A stretch of DNA of 48,864 nt from a virus: IMG/VR virus record IMGVR_UViG_3300042534_000214, positions 1 to 48,864 of that record. The stretch is one strand, 5' to 3'. A model generated the notes under the pieces. It was not told the DNA's origin and ran no database searches. It was given only the letters and a program-made list of their open reading frames with translations. Positions 16,591 through 23,501 of the stretch are shown here, one piece after another. Within the stretch, counting starts at the first letter, position 1; each line of letters opens with the position of its first letter. The position numbers were made by a program, and so were the translations under genes.

Positions 16591-16711
16591 GGCATTTGCT
16601 TTCTATCAAGCACACCCCTCAGAAGATGTTCACATTGCCAACTGGATAGCCGCGTGGACGCATTACATTGTTTATTGGTTTGAAGAGGATGTGATACAGG
16701 AGAATGAATGA
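16565..16711 (+). CDS. 48-residue protein ending in QENE (TTG start)
   Basis: An open frame from TTG 16565 (or TTG 16574, better spaced from AGGAGAG) runs to TGA 16709-16711. It encodes a Trp- and Tyr-rich segment (NWIAAWTHYIVYWFEED) and ends VIQENE via the same GGAGAATGAATGA cassette that starts the HNH gene. No ATG exists in frame, so the start is uncertain. The shared tail supports that it is translated. Confidence 0.5.
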   Translation: MFDLKDQAEAFAFYQAHPSEDVHIANWIAAWTHYIVYWFEEDVIQENE

Positions 16712-17088
16712 ATTGGACACAATCTAGAATACAATCCTTTATTAAATCAGCATTGCGTAGTGGTAGCCAGAGATGGCCTCCACGATATGAGGCACTAAAT
16801 GAAGCTAAGCGTGGTAAGTTTGTCAATGAGGCAACAGGTCGTCTCGCAGAGCATTACGAGTGCGCTAACTGCAACGGGCTGTTTCCTGCTAAGCTTGTTG
16901 TTGTGGACCACATCGAACCCGTTGTACCTGTTTCTGGCTTTAATACTTGGGATGAAGTTATTAGCCGAATGTTTTGTCCTGTATCTGGACTACAAGTGTT
17001 ATGTAAACCGTGTCATAAAATAAAGACAAAAGAAGAAAACGACTTACGTCGAGCCAATACTAAAAATAATAAAAAAGGCGGAAATTGA
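16708..17088 (+). CDS. HNH endonuclease
   Basis: 126 residues. CANC and CKPCHKIKTKEEN flank VVDHIEPV, giving a Cys4-zinc HNH nuclease (His of VDHIEPV, C-terminal His-Lys). Unlike the homing enzymes it sits in the replication operon, overlaps both neighbours (ATGA and TGATG) and lacks a DNA-recognition tail. It may therefore be a recombination or packaging nuclease, taking the place of T7 gp3. That role is inferred from position. Confidence 0.82.
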   Translation: MNWTQSRIQSFIKSALRSGSQRWPPRYEALNEAKRGKFVNEATGRLAEHYECANCNGLFPAKLVVVDHIEPVVPVSGFNTWDEVISRMFCPVSGLQVLCKPCHKIKTKEENDLRRANTKNNKKGGN

Positions 17089-17324
17089 TGAAGAATCCAA
17101 ACAACTTTAATGATGTAGAGAACCTGCAAGTACAAGCGTACAATCGAGCTATTACAGCTCTCACCATCAACTCAGAAGAGGGGGCAGATGCTACACGAGC
17201 CTACTTCGAACAGTTTGATGAAGACAGTCGAAAGCGAGTTGGCATTCTGTTAATGGCTATTAAGGCGGACCCAGAGGGCACGTTGAAATCCATTCAGGGG
17301 CTGACGCGTGAAGAATATAATTAA
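17088..17324 (+). CDS. 78-residue helical protein, function unknown
   Basis: ATG 17088 overlaps the HNH stop (TGATG). Mostly helical and acidic (NLQVQAYNRAITAL, EGADATRAYFEQF). I do not recognise it. The next gene is 57 bases downstream. Confidence 0.7.
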   Translation: MKNPNNFNDVENLQVQAYNRAITALTINSEEGADATRAYFEQFDEDSRKRVGILLMAIKADPEGTLKSIQGLTREEYN

Positions 17325-17331
17325 TTATTCC

Positions 17332-17385
17332 ATGTTTATTGGAATCTGGGTATTATTAATAATTGCCATGGGAGCAATCAAATGA
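17332..17385 (+). CDS. possible 17-residue hydrophobic peptide
   Basis: ATG 17332 to TGA 17383-17385 encodes MFIGIWVLLIIAMGAIK, a potential single membrane span, with its stop overlapping the next ATG (ATGA). No clear ribosome site is seen (AATTATTCC upstream), so it may be spacer sequence. Confidence 0.3.
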   Translation: MFIGIWVLLIIAMGAIK

Positions 17386-17558
17386 GTACATATATTATTT
17401 CTTTCAAGTTTGACGCTGGCAGTGACGAGACAGCAACTAAGCTAGCTGAGGCATCCGCCATGCTGATGAACAAAATGCGTATTGAATCCTTCCCTGACAC
17501 CGTGTCTGAAATTGGCATTGCCTTCACTAAGCTGGAGGAAGAAGTTGCTGGCGAGTGA
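17382..17558 (+). CDS. 58-residue protein, function unknown
   Basis: ATG 17382 follows GGGAGC; TGA at 17556-17558. Alternating strand then helix (YIISFKFDAG, ETATKLAEASAMLMNKM), ending LEEEVAGE. Looks like a small alpha/beta protein. Its 3' end carries GGAGGAAG, which serves the next start. Confidence 0.62.
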   Translation: MSTYIISFKFDAGSDETATKLAEASAMLMNKMRIESFPDTVSEIGIAFTKLEEEVAGE

Positions 17559-17703
17559 TGAAGAATGGCAAGACGGGCGGATGGACCCGCTCGAATGGTG
17601 CAGGAGAATGCAAGACCTGGCAGAGGACGAAGCAACTGTCCTCGTCTATTATAAATTAGCTGAACTGTGGATGCGCAGGAGAGACGAACGTGGGAAAGTA
17701 TAA
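17545..17703 (+). CDS. 52-residue acidic/basic helical protein (TTG start)
   Basis: The frame has no good ATG upstream. TTG 17545 sits behind a strong GGAGGAAG (17534-17541) and gives a 52-residue Trp-rich helical protein (DPLEWCRRMQDLAEDE, LWMRRRDERGKV). It overlaps both neighbours by about 14 bases, as is normal in this operon. No function is known. Confidence 0.55.
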   Translation: MLASDEEWQDGRMDPLEWCRRMQDLAEDEATVLVYYKLAELWMRRRDERGKV

Positions 17704-17905
17704 CAGAGAATGCAAAGGTGTCACAATCGACGTGTATGACGTTCTGGTGGCCTTTAATGTAACCAACCCTGCCCTCCAGCACCTGGTTAAGAAAGCCCTG
17801 TGTGCTGGGCTGAGGGGCCATAAGAATAAGGACCAAGACATGGCTGAGATTATGGAGAGCGCTCAACGTGCCGTAGAGCTTGAAGCAGAAAATCAAAAAA
17901 TATGA
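17690..17905 (+). CDS. 71-residue conserved-looking phage protein (GTG start)
   Basis: GTG 17690 lies eight bases after AGGAGA. The segment YDVLVAFNVTNPALQHLVKKALCAGLRGHKNKDQDMAEIMESAQRAVELE resembles a small helical module I have seen in many phage hypothetical proteins, but I cannot name it. It precedes the HslV-like gene by 36 bases. Confidence 0.65.
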   Translation: MGKYNRECKGVTIDVYDVLVAFNVTNPALQHLVKKALCAGLRGHKNKDQDMAEIMESAQRAVELEAENQKI

Positions 17906-17941
17906 TGTAGAGACAATCTTCAAACCTAAGTGGAGCGTATA

Positions 17942-18418
17942 ATGACTACAATCGCATATAAGAATGGTGTTCTGGCAGCAGATGGTCGTATGACCGCTGG
18001 TGGTAATATTGTAACTGACAAGCTGGAGAAAATCTTTGATGTCGGTGACCGAGACTACACAGTCTTGGGTGAGAAAGTGTTGGCTTATGGCTTGGCTGGT
18101 TATCTGCGAGCAAAGCTGGTGTTAGAGTATTGCATGGAAGAGGGTTTGAAGGTGACATCTTCTATCGACACTGACGACCAGTTTAGTGCCATCATTGTAT
18201 GTGAGAAACGTACATTTGTGGTGAGCAAAGATGAAGAGAGCGCTCAGCTAGACTTCATTGAAATCCCTGATGGCATTCCTACTGCTGTAGGCTCAGGACG
18301 TGTCATTGCTACACACATCCTGCGAGATGATAAAGCTGACCCTCTGGACGCTGTAGTGGCTGCCATGAAGAGCGATGTAGGTTCTGGTGGGGAGACAATG
18401 CGGTGGGTGAAGAGTTAA
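17942..18418 (+). CDS. HslV/20S-like N-terminal-Thr Ntn hydrolase
   Basis: 158 residues from ATG 17942 (GGAG upstream); an earlier ATG at 17930 would bury the nucleophile. After Met removal the protein begins TTIAYKNGVLAADGR, close to the HslV N-terminus, with catalytic Thr (residue 2), Asp14 in AADGR and Lys27/Lys30. ATAG-type glycines follow (YGLAGYLRAK), and VGSGR matches the later beta-core motif of proteasome-type proteases. No AAA unfoldase (HslU) partner is encoded. It could act on host or phage peptides, use host HslU, or process amide-linked products of the amidoligase block. Confidence 0.83.
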   Translation: MTTIAYKNGVLAADGRMTAGGNIVTDKLEKIFDVGDRDYTVLGEKVLAYGLAGYLRAKLVLEYCMEEGLKVTSSIDTDDQFSAIIVCEKRTFVVSKDEESAQLDFIEIPDGIPTAVGSGRVIATHILRDDKADPLDAVVAAMKSDVGSGGETMRWVKS

Positions 18419-18496
18419 AGTTTCCGAAAGATTGGCACAGAGCTGGTATAGACCCACGCTGGGTCATTGATAAAACTAATAGGAAAAATAATAATA

Positions 18497-19444
18497 ATGA
18501 ACTATCCATTAGAGCTAGTCGAGCATGTAATCGCGTTAAAGAAGGCAGGGGTATCTCACCGTCAAATCTCTCAGGAGGTATTCGGTAAAACCACTGCTGC
18601 TTCTAGCGTTTGGTACATCTTGAATGAATATTTCTACAAGAAAGGGGCTGGAGACGGTCCCAAGATTCTATTGATTGATATTGAAACAACGCCTGAACTT
18701 GGATATATCTGGGGACGCTTCAAGCAATTCATTGCTCCTGTGCAGGTTAAGCAACGAAGCTTCATGCTCACTTGGTCAGCTAAATGGCTGGGAGAGGAAG
18801 ACGTGATGGCTGACGCTATTCCGTTGCATCGCCCTATGGCTGGAGATAATTTTGTCCGTGGGGATTACAAGGAAGAAGATGACTTTGAAGTGGTTAGTAG
18901 TGCTTGGCATTTGCTGGACAGGGCTGATGTGGTTGTTGCACATAATGGGATTCGCTTCGACTTCCCTTATCTCAATAGCCGGTTTGCTTATCACGGTCTT
19001 GGGATGCCGTCGCCGTTTAAGGTTGTGGATACTTGCAAGATTGCAAAGAAATACTTCCGCTTCCCAGCGAACTCGCTCAAGGAGCTAGGCTTATACTTGG
19101 GCATAGCTGTTCCTAAGCTTGACACTGACTTCCAATTGTGGGTTGATTGCATGGAGGGTAAGAAAGAGGCGTGGGAATATATGGTGGAGTATAACGTATT
19201 TGATGTGAAGTTGCTGGAGGAGATTTACTTGCGCTTACGTCCGTATGACAAGAGCCATCCAAACTTGGGCTTGTACTACGAGGATGATGAGCTGCGTGAC
19301 CCAGCTACAGGTTCTACAGATGTTAAAGCTATTGGCTATGCTTATACTGCCCAGAGCAAGTTCCCTGCTTATCGTTCAGCAGAAGGACATGTCTTTAAAG
19401 CAGGTAAGCGCGTGAAGGGGGTTAAAGCTTCTAACTCCCAGTAA
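18497..19444 (+). CDS. HTH-DEDD 3'-5' exonuclease
   Basis: 315 residues from ATG 18497 (AGGA upstream). The N-terminus (about 5-45) holds a helix-turn-helix-like stretch LKKAGVSHRQISQEVFG. An RNase H-fold exonuclease follows: LLIDIETTPELG (motif I), VVAHNGIRFDFPYLN (motif II) and YNVFDVKLLEE (motif III with Tyr and Asp). It keeps the motif III tyrosine that the polymerase lacks, so it may supply proofreading or DNA degradation. It is the last large gene of the rightward operon, followed by a terminator. Confidence 0.85.
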   Translation: MNYPLELVEHVIALKKAGVSHRQISQEVFGKTTAASSVWYILNEYFYKKGAGDGPKILLIDIETTPELGYIWGRFKQFIAPVQVKQRSFMLTWSAKWLGEEDVMADAIPLHRPMAGDNFVRGDYKEEDDFEVVSSAWHLLDRADVVVAHNGIRFDFPYLNSRFAYHGLGMPSPFKVVDTCKIAKKYFRFPANSLKELGLYLGIAVPKLDTDFQLWVDCMEGKKEAWEYMVEYNVFDVKLLEEIYLRLRPYDKSHPNLGLYYEDDELRDPATGSTDVKAIGYAYTAQSKFPAYRSAEGHVFKAGKRVKGVKASNSQ

Positions 19445-19486
19445 GGAGGTGGTCACTATCTTGGCTCTTAGGAAATAGACTAAGCG

Positions 19487-19518
19487 GAGGGGCTCCTGAG
19501 AGGGAGCGCCCTCTTTTT
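19487..19518 (+). terminator. rho-independent terminator of the replication operon
   Basis: GAGGGGCTCC (19487-19496) pairs with GGAGC(G)CCCTC (19503-19513, one bulged G) around a 6-base loop, followed by TTTTT (19514-19518). It lies 43 bases after the exonuclease stop. Confidence 0.85.
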
Positions 19519-19534
19519 AAACATAGGGGGAATT

Positions 19535-19714
19535 ATGTTAACAGTTATGCATTCTCTACATGGTGAGATTTTTGCGGAAGCTCGTTGGGGACTAATGAGA
19601 TTTAGAGATGGAGAGTGGATATTATTAGAAGATAGGGGCACCAATGAATGGCTTCGTTTACTAAGATTTGTTAGGTTTCATCCAGACACAGAAACTTGGT
19701 ATGTAGACTTATAA
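19535..19714 (+). CDS. 59-residue protein downstream of terminator
   Basis: ATG 19535 after AGGGGGAATT, stop TAA 19712-19714. Encodes MLTVMHSLHGEIF...WYVDL, with a strand pattern and many Arg/Trp. It sits between the operon terminator and the bidirectional hairpin, so it is read through or from a local start. Function unknown. Confidence 0.6.
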   Translation: MLTVMHSLHGEIFAEARWGLMRFRDGEWILLEDRGTNEWLRLLRFVRFHPDTETWYVDL

Positions 19715-19747
19715 ACAAATAAAGGAGCCCTAAGGCTCCCTTGTTTA
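19713..19747. terminator. bidirectional terminator between convergent operons
   Basis: Perfect stem GGAGCC (19724-19729) / GGCTCC (19734-19739) with a CTAA loop, flanked by A-rich sequence on the left and TTGTTTATTT on the right. It can stop transcription in both directions where rightward early and leftward late genes meet. Confidence 0.85.
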
Positions 19748-19882
19748 TTTCTTACCTTTACTGTGCTTACTAATCTCAATAGCTTGCATCTGAGCTTTAC
19801 TCACAACCTTTCCCTTCATCTTCCCTCCAGTCACTCTATACTTCCCTTTATCCTTCCCTGTCTTAATTAAACTATATGGCAT
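19745..19882 (-). CDS. 45-residue highly basic protein, last late gene
   Basis: Minus-strand ATG at 19882 overlaps the preceding stop (TAATG); stop at 19745-19747. It encodes a Lys-rich protein (MPYSLIKTGKDKGKYRV...HSKGKK) with about 13 lysines in 45 residues. A short basic protein at the end of the virion operon could bind DNA or be packaged. Many phages carry similar GKxKGKxxVTxGKxKGK proteins of unknown role. Confidence 0.72.
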   Translation of the reverse strand: MPYSLIKTGKDKGKYRVTGGKMKGKVVSKAQMQAIEISKHSKGKK

Positions 19883-20400
19883 TAGAAGTTCCCCTCGTAC
19901 CAAGATATAAACGAAGTGAAATCTTGGCTTGCAGCATCCAAGCTGGTTATACGCAGAAGGTAGGTTGTATTGGGCAGCATGTACAAAGGGTTCCCCAGTA
20001 CAGCTATACCCCCCTTCCCTCCTCCAGTGGAGTTACCTATAGCGTAAGAGGTGGCTACTGTCTGCTCCCCTGTCGCTGTAACCGTAACACCAGCTAGTAG
20101 CTGTACTGTACTATCCACGTGGGCAACATCATTAGTGTTGTACACAGCCCCAGGAGTACCACCTGTATAGGTTGGTCCCCTAAAGATAGTAGCACTAATT
20201 CCAGCTCCACTCCTTCCAACATCCCTCTCAAAGAATATTACAGGCAACGCTCCCGTTATGAATACGCTATCTGCGTTAGCTCCTGTAGCCAGTCCTGTTA
20301 CGCGTCTGGAAGCGTTAAACACCTTACTCTTCCTAATCCCCTCTGTAACATAACTAGAGTCCCGTATTCGCCTTAATACTTCCTCGTTCCAAGCTGCCAT
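19882..20400 (-). CDS. virion-associated protein, possibly decoration or tail accessory
   Basis: 172 residues. Begins MAAWNEEVLRRIRDSSYVTEGIRKSKVF, then a long Gly/Thr/Val-rich beta region (YMLPNTTYLLRITSLD near the end) resembling a small structural beta-sandwich. It lies with three other small beta-rich late genes downstream of the lysis cassette. The role is inferred from composition and position. Confidence 0.65.
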   Translation of the reverse strand: MAAWNEEVLRRIRDSSYVTEGIRKSKVFNASRRVTGLATGANADSVFITGALPVIFFERDVGRSGAGISATIFRGPTYTGGTPGAVYNTNDVAHVDSTVQLLAGVTVTATGEQTVATSYAIGNSTGGGKGGIAVLGNPLYMLPNTTYLLRITSLDAASQDFTSFISWYEGNF

Positions 20401-20594
20401 TAGGCCTCACTTGCATTGTAGTCTACAGAAAGAGTGATATTCTTTCCATATACAATATAATCACGAGCGCCGTCAGTAAGCAGATACCAGCTGTCGAAGC
20501 TGTCACTTCCCAATACCTCCTTCACAAGCAACACCTTTCCTACACTAATCTCCGCAGTAGCCATAGTAACCACTACAATATCTTTAGCCTTCAT
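20400..20594 (-). CDS. 64-residue SH3-like late protein
   Basis: ATG at 20594 overlaps the preceding stop; a TTG four codons upstream is less likely. Opens KAKDIVVVTMATAEISVGKVLLVKEV, a beta pattern reminiscent of the small GD-family, though in the late operon. Its stop abuts the next gene. No function is known. Confidence 0.65.
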   Translation of the reverse strand: MKAKDIVVVTMATAEISVGKVLLVKEVLGSDSFDSWYLLTDGARDYIVYGKNITLSVDYNASEA

Positions 20595-20595
20595 A

Positions 20596-21021
20596 TTAAA
20601 CCCCAATTACCGTTACATAAGTAGTCTGTGTACCTGTTGGCGTCACAGAGTTGGTTAGCACGTTCTTACCTGTGATGGAAGATGTGCTGACAGTAGCAAC
20701 TGTGGCAACTGTCGGGTTGGTCCCATCAATAGCTGTGGCATGTACAGACCAGATGGTGGTAAATCCAGACGGGGTAACAGACCACAGCCCTGCTGCCGCT
20801 GTGGTGGTATACACCTTGATTATGGCCTGGCCTGTGGACGCTACGTTGTTAAGCTGTAGCTTAGGGATGGGGGTAGCACCTAGCTGTGTATACTGGAGAG
20901 ACCCGAATGGGGCTTGTCCTGCGCCATTAGCAATAGGAACCTGACCGGAGGCAGCCGAAGCCGCCCCTTTGCACTCATGCAGGTCACTTCCTGTTAGCGC
21001 TGAGTGTTGTACGTTAGCCAT
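20596..21021 (-). CDS. small structural protein
   Basis: 141 residues. The N-terminus VQHSALTGSDLHECKGAASA...VPIANGAGQAPFG is a motif I associate with phage tail-fibre or minor virion proteins. The rest is Thr/Val/Ala-rich beta sequence. It is probably a virion surface component; the exact location is unknown. Confidence 0.65.
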   Translation of the reverse strand: MANVQHSALTGSDLHECKGAASAASGQVPIANGAGQAPFGSLQYTQLGATPIPKLQLNNVASTGQAIIKVYTTTAAAGLWSVTPSGFTTIWSVHATAIDGTNPTVATVATVSTSSITGKNVLTNSVTPTGTQTTYVTVIGV

Positions 21022-21030
21022 TATAATTCC

Positions 21031-21474
21031 TTATCTGAGAGCTACAGCGGTGATTACCCCGTTAGCTACGGTAAACGTGATGGTGTTGGTGTAAGTACCA
21101 GTAGGCGTTACGCCAGTGAGGGTTTGTGCGGAAGTGATGATTGCGGCGTTAGCTGGGAGGCTCACACGCTGCACAGCACCACCAGAGATTACATAGCTGG
21201 CAGACACTGTCTTGGTGTTAGCGGAGTTGGCAGCAGTAACTGTCCCACCGTTACTTACCACAGCCTGCGTTGCTGTAGGACTAACTGGTGCAGAAATTGT
21301 GCCAGCATTAATCTTAGCGTAGTATGCAGCCATAGCATCTACAAAGTTGGTCTTGTTGGTAGCACCTACTTGGCGGAAATACGCAGCAGCAGCTTTAGCC
21401 CAAGAGCGATGGTCGTATCCTACCCGTGCGTTGAAGAACTTCTGAGATTCATTACGATAGTTATTATTTGCCAT
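21031..21474 (-). CDS. small Ala/Thr-rich structural protein
   Basis: 147 residues. A helical N-terminus (KFFNARVGYDHRSWAKAAAAYF) is followed by an Ala/Thr/Val beta domain ending in a repeat-like TPTGTYTNTITFTVANG. It resembles decoration or fibre-tip domains. Function inferred only. Confidence 0.62.
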   Translation of the reverse strand: MANNNYRNESQKFFNARVGYDHRSWAKAAAAYFRQVGATNKTNFVDAMAAYYAKINAGTISAPVSPTATQAVVSNGGTVTAANSANTKTVSASYVISGGAVQRVSLPANAAIITSAQTLTGVTPTGTYTNTITFTVANGVITAVALR

Positions 21475-21485
21475 TACAGATTTTC

Positions 21486-21764
21486 CTATTTAGATTTCTT
21501 ACGCCCGCCCGTACCACGGTTGTCGGCGCGATTGGCTTTTACTGAACGAACTCGTAGGTTCTTACCTGACTTATCCGCTGTATTTTTGTTTTTGTGGTCT
21601 ACGTCCTTGCCATCCCCCTTCTTAACCTTCCCTGCCTTCTCCATCTTACGTCTTGAAGCATTACGTTCTGCACGACGCTTCTTCTGTTCCTCAGACCCGT
21701 TATACTTACGCTGTCTTACGGAATCGGGTTTAGCGCCCTTCTTATATTGTCCCTTAGCTGCCAT
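21486..21764 (-). CDS. small basic HNH-like phage protein
   Basis: 92 residues, strongly basic. It has the pattern YNGSEEQKKRRAERNASRRKME...KKGDGKDVDHKN...NLRVRSVKANRADNRG found in small phage proteins with an HNH-like DHK..N core. It is often encoded with virion genes and may be packaged or act in DNA processing. Activity is not certain because the spacing is compressed. Confidence 0.7.
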   Translation of the reverse strand: MAAKGQYKKGAKPDSVRQRKYNGSEEQKKRRAERNASRRKMEKAGKVKKGDGKDVDHKNKNTADKSGKNLRVRSVKANRADNRGTGGRKKSK

Positions 21765-22215
21765 TTTTCATGAACTCCACTAGTTTAATAAATTCTTCCA
21801 AAGTACCATCGGCCTTTAGGTTATTAGCTCGCCAAGATATAACCTGAATATTCCCCTTGACGTATCCTTTGTTGGAATCAATCCTATCCAAGCTGGGGCT
21901 TGAATCCTTGTCCCCATAGTTCCTAAGTGTGAGAGGGATACCTAACACAGGACATACATCTGGAATTACTATATCAGATTCTTCCAGATTGAAATCCCAG
22001 CCTTTCTTCTTAGCACGACTCTTGGCGGATTGAAGGAGATACTTAGCGGGATATTTATTACGCCAGGCGTAGTTGTATACATCCTGCTTGGAGACTCCTT
22101 TCTCCAAAGCTTCAACCCTGCGTTGAGCAGCAATGGCCTTAGCACATGGATTACACTTATTTGCTTTGGTGTATATCTCACCACCACAAGAACATAACTT
22201 AGTAACTTCTGCCAT
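21754..22215 (-). CDS. HNH-type endonuclease (sister of the one at 38539-38982)
   Basis: 153 residues. N-terminal Cys pairs (CSCGG, CNPC) suggest a zinc finger. The nuclease core reads PSLDRIDSNKGYVKGNIQVISWRANNLK, sharing SxDRI....GYVKGN..V....N with the protein encoded between portal and terminase. It is probably a free-standing homing endonuclease inserted between the spanins and the basic protein, overlapping the latter by 11 bases. Confidence 0.82.
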   Translation of the reverse strand: MAEVTKLCSCGGEIYTKANKCNPCAKAIAAQRRVEALEKGVSKQDVYNYAWRNKYPAKYLLQSAKSRAKKKGWDFNLEESDIVIPDVCPVLGIPLTLRNYGDKDSSPSLDRIDSNKGYVKGNIQVISWRANNLKADGTLEEFIKLVEFMKNGS

Positions 22216-22232
22216 TATTTGCTCCAGCCAAT

Positions 22233-22478
22233 TTACTTGGCGACCTCTTCTTGATATTTCCTAGCAGCCGCCTTATCTGCGTTAGCTGCGTCTAATGCCG
22301 CTTTCCAATCTGGGATAGCCACTGTTACGCATTCACCAAATGTCTCAGGAACCTGAGTGGGGTATGGAGTGTCTGCTAGATATCTATCGGGAACTTTGAC
22401 TACCGTATAGTTCTTTGAGCACCCGCTTAGCATCATCAGGGAGAGCAGTGTCAGCACAAATATTACCTTCGAGTGCAT
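22233..22478 (-). CDS. Rz1: o-spanin (Rz1-like lipoprotein)
   Basis: 81 residues. A signal sequence with lipobox MMLSGC predicts an outer-membrane lipoprotein with acylated Cys at about residue 20. The short mature part has prolines (TPYPTQVPETFG). It overlaps the 3' end of the i-spanin gene by 95 bases in another frame, the usual Rz/Rz1 arrangement. It acts with Rz to fuse inner and outer membranes at lysis. Confidence 0.9.
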   Translation of the reverse strand: MHSKVIFVLTLLSLMMLSGCSKNYTVVKVPDRYLADTPYPTQVPETFGECVTVAIPDWKAALDAANADKAAARKYQEEVAK

Positions 22479-22740
22479 CTTCTAATTCCTGTTTAAATTT
22501 CTTACGGTCTGCTTCCAGAGCCGCCTTGTCTTTAGCAAGCTGTTTATCAGCTTTCCCCTGAGCATCCTTATCCTTCGCATAATTGTCCAGAGCTTCCTTC
22601 TGCGTAGCTATTTCCTTCCCTTGACTCTCAATCACTGTTCCTCTATACCACCATAGTCCACCAAACGCCACAGAAAGCACCAGGAGCGCTGCAACAGCTA
22701 TAGCCAATACCTTGTTAACGGTAGAGCTTATTAAGGGCAT
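22384..22740 (-). CDS. Rz: i-spanin (Rz-like)
   Basis: 118 residues. One N-terminal membrane anchor (VLAIAVAALLVLSVAFGGLWW, about 11-31) is followed by a long Lys/Glu/Ala coiled-coil in the periplasm. This is the inner-membrane spanin half. It overlaps the end of the endolysin gene by 26 bases. Confidence 0.9.
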   Translation of the reverse strand: MPLISSTVNKVLAIAVAALLVLSVAFGGLWWYRGTVIESQGKEIATQKEALDNYAKDKDAQGKADKQLAKDKAALEADRKKFKQELEDALEGNICADTALPDDAKRVLKELYGSQSSR

Positions 22741-23281
22741 CTACGGCCTCCTGTACGCTTTTAAATTGATTGCCTATGGCCTTGCTCTGCCACTTCCTAC
22801 GCTCCCACAATCCTGAACAGATTTTATTCCCTGGAGTTGAACAGTCGTATTTCTTACCATTGATGGTTACATACTTCCATTTCAATACCGCTTGCCCAGC
22901 AGCTTTGTAATCACCCTTGAGTGCATACGCTTTAACCTGGCTGGAATTGAAACCATACACGCCAATGTTATAGCCCATATCAAGCACCCCCAGAGCAACA
23001 ACATCAGGGGTAGAATTAGGAAACTTGTCCAATACTCTGGCATGGTCAGCAAGGCTCTCCTTCAATTGGGCATCACACTGGGCCTTGGTTTTAACCATTC
23101 CCATCTTAACACCCTTGGTTTCTCCGTAGCAGATAGTAGCCACTCTAGCACTGTCGTAATACGCGTAATGGAGACCATCCTTCCCTTTGTTCTCCCCCTC
23201 ATTAATCTTCACCGTGGTGACGGCGGCTGTCCCTAGCACCGTCCCAATGGCAAGACGCTTTAACCAATCACTCGTCGTCAT
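22715..23281 (-). CDS. endolysin, GH24 lysozyme with SAR-like N-terminus
   Basis: 188 residues. Catalytic residues appear as E28 or E30 in INEGE, D43 in YYDSARV and T49 in VATICYGET, with D-to-T spacing of six as in T4 lysozyme; the Glu-to-Asp gap is longer than usual. The N-terminus (WLKRLAIGTVLGTAAVTTV, about 6-24) is weakly hydrophobic and Gly/Ala/Thr-rich, as in signal-anchor-release endolysins such as P21 R. It degrades peptidoglycan. It overlaps the holin gene by 14 bases. Confidence 0.9.
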   Translation of the reverse strand: MTTSDWLKRLAIGTVLGTAAVTTVKINEGENKGKDGLHYAYYDSARVATICYGETKGVKMGMVKTKAQCDAQLKESLADHARVLDKFPNSTPDVVALGVLDMGYNIGVYGFNSSQVKAYALKGDYKAAGQAVLKWKYVTINGKKYDCSTPGNKICSGLWERRKWQSKAIGNQFKSVQEAVDALNKLYR

Positions 23282-23501
23282 GCAGACTTACCCCTTTAGT
23301 TTTTAAAGCCTCCAGGGTAGCTTCCATAATACGCTGGTCACGCTTGTCCTTACGCCACTGCCAATAGAACCCTAACCCCAAACCAGCCAGGGCTACGAAG
23401 ATACCAACCCCGTAGCTGATGCTTGGAAGGTCTAGGGAGCTTAACCAAGCTAGGAAGCCCCCACCTGCTGCCAGTGTTCCTGTCACATGCTTATTCTCCA
23501 T
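23268..23501 (-). CDS. holin (or pinholin)
   Basis: 77 residues with two hydrophobic stretches (GTLAAGGGFLAWLSSLDLP and GVGIFVALAGLGLGFYW) and a charged C-terminus (RKDKRDQRIME). It sits directly upstream of the endolysin in the lysis cassette. The SAR-type endolysin would suit a small-hole pinholin. Confidence 0.85.
   Translation of the reverse strand: MENKHVTGTLAAGGGFLAWLSSLDLPSISYGVGIFVALAGLGLGFYWQWRKDKRDQRIMEATLEALKTKGVSLHDDE

Noticed and set aside
18403-18588. GTG-started 61-residue frame before the exonuclease gene
   Set aside because: The first 30 residues look protein-like and GGGGAG precedes it, but half of it overlaps the exonuclease gene in another frame. Support is too weak.
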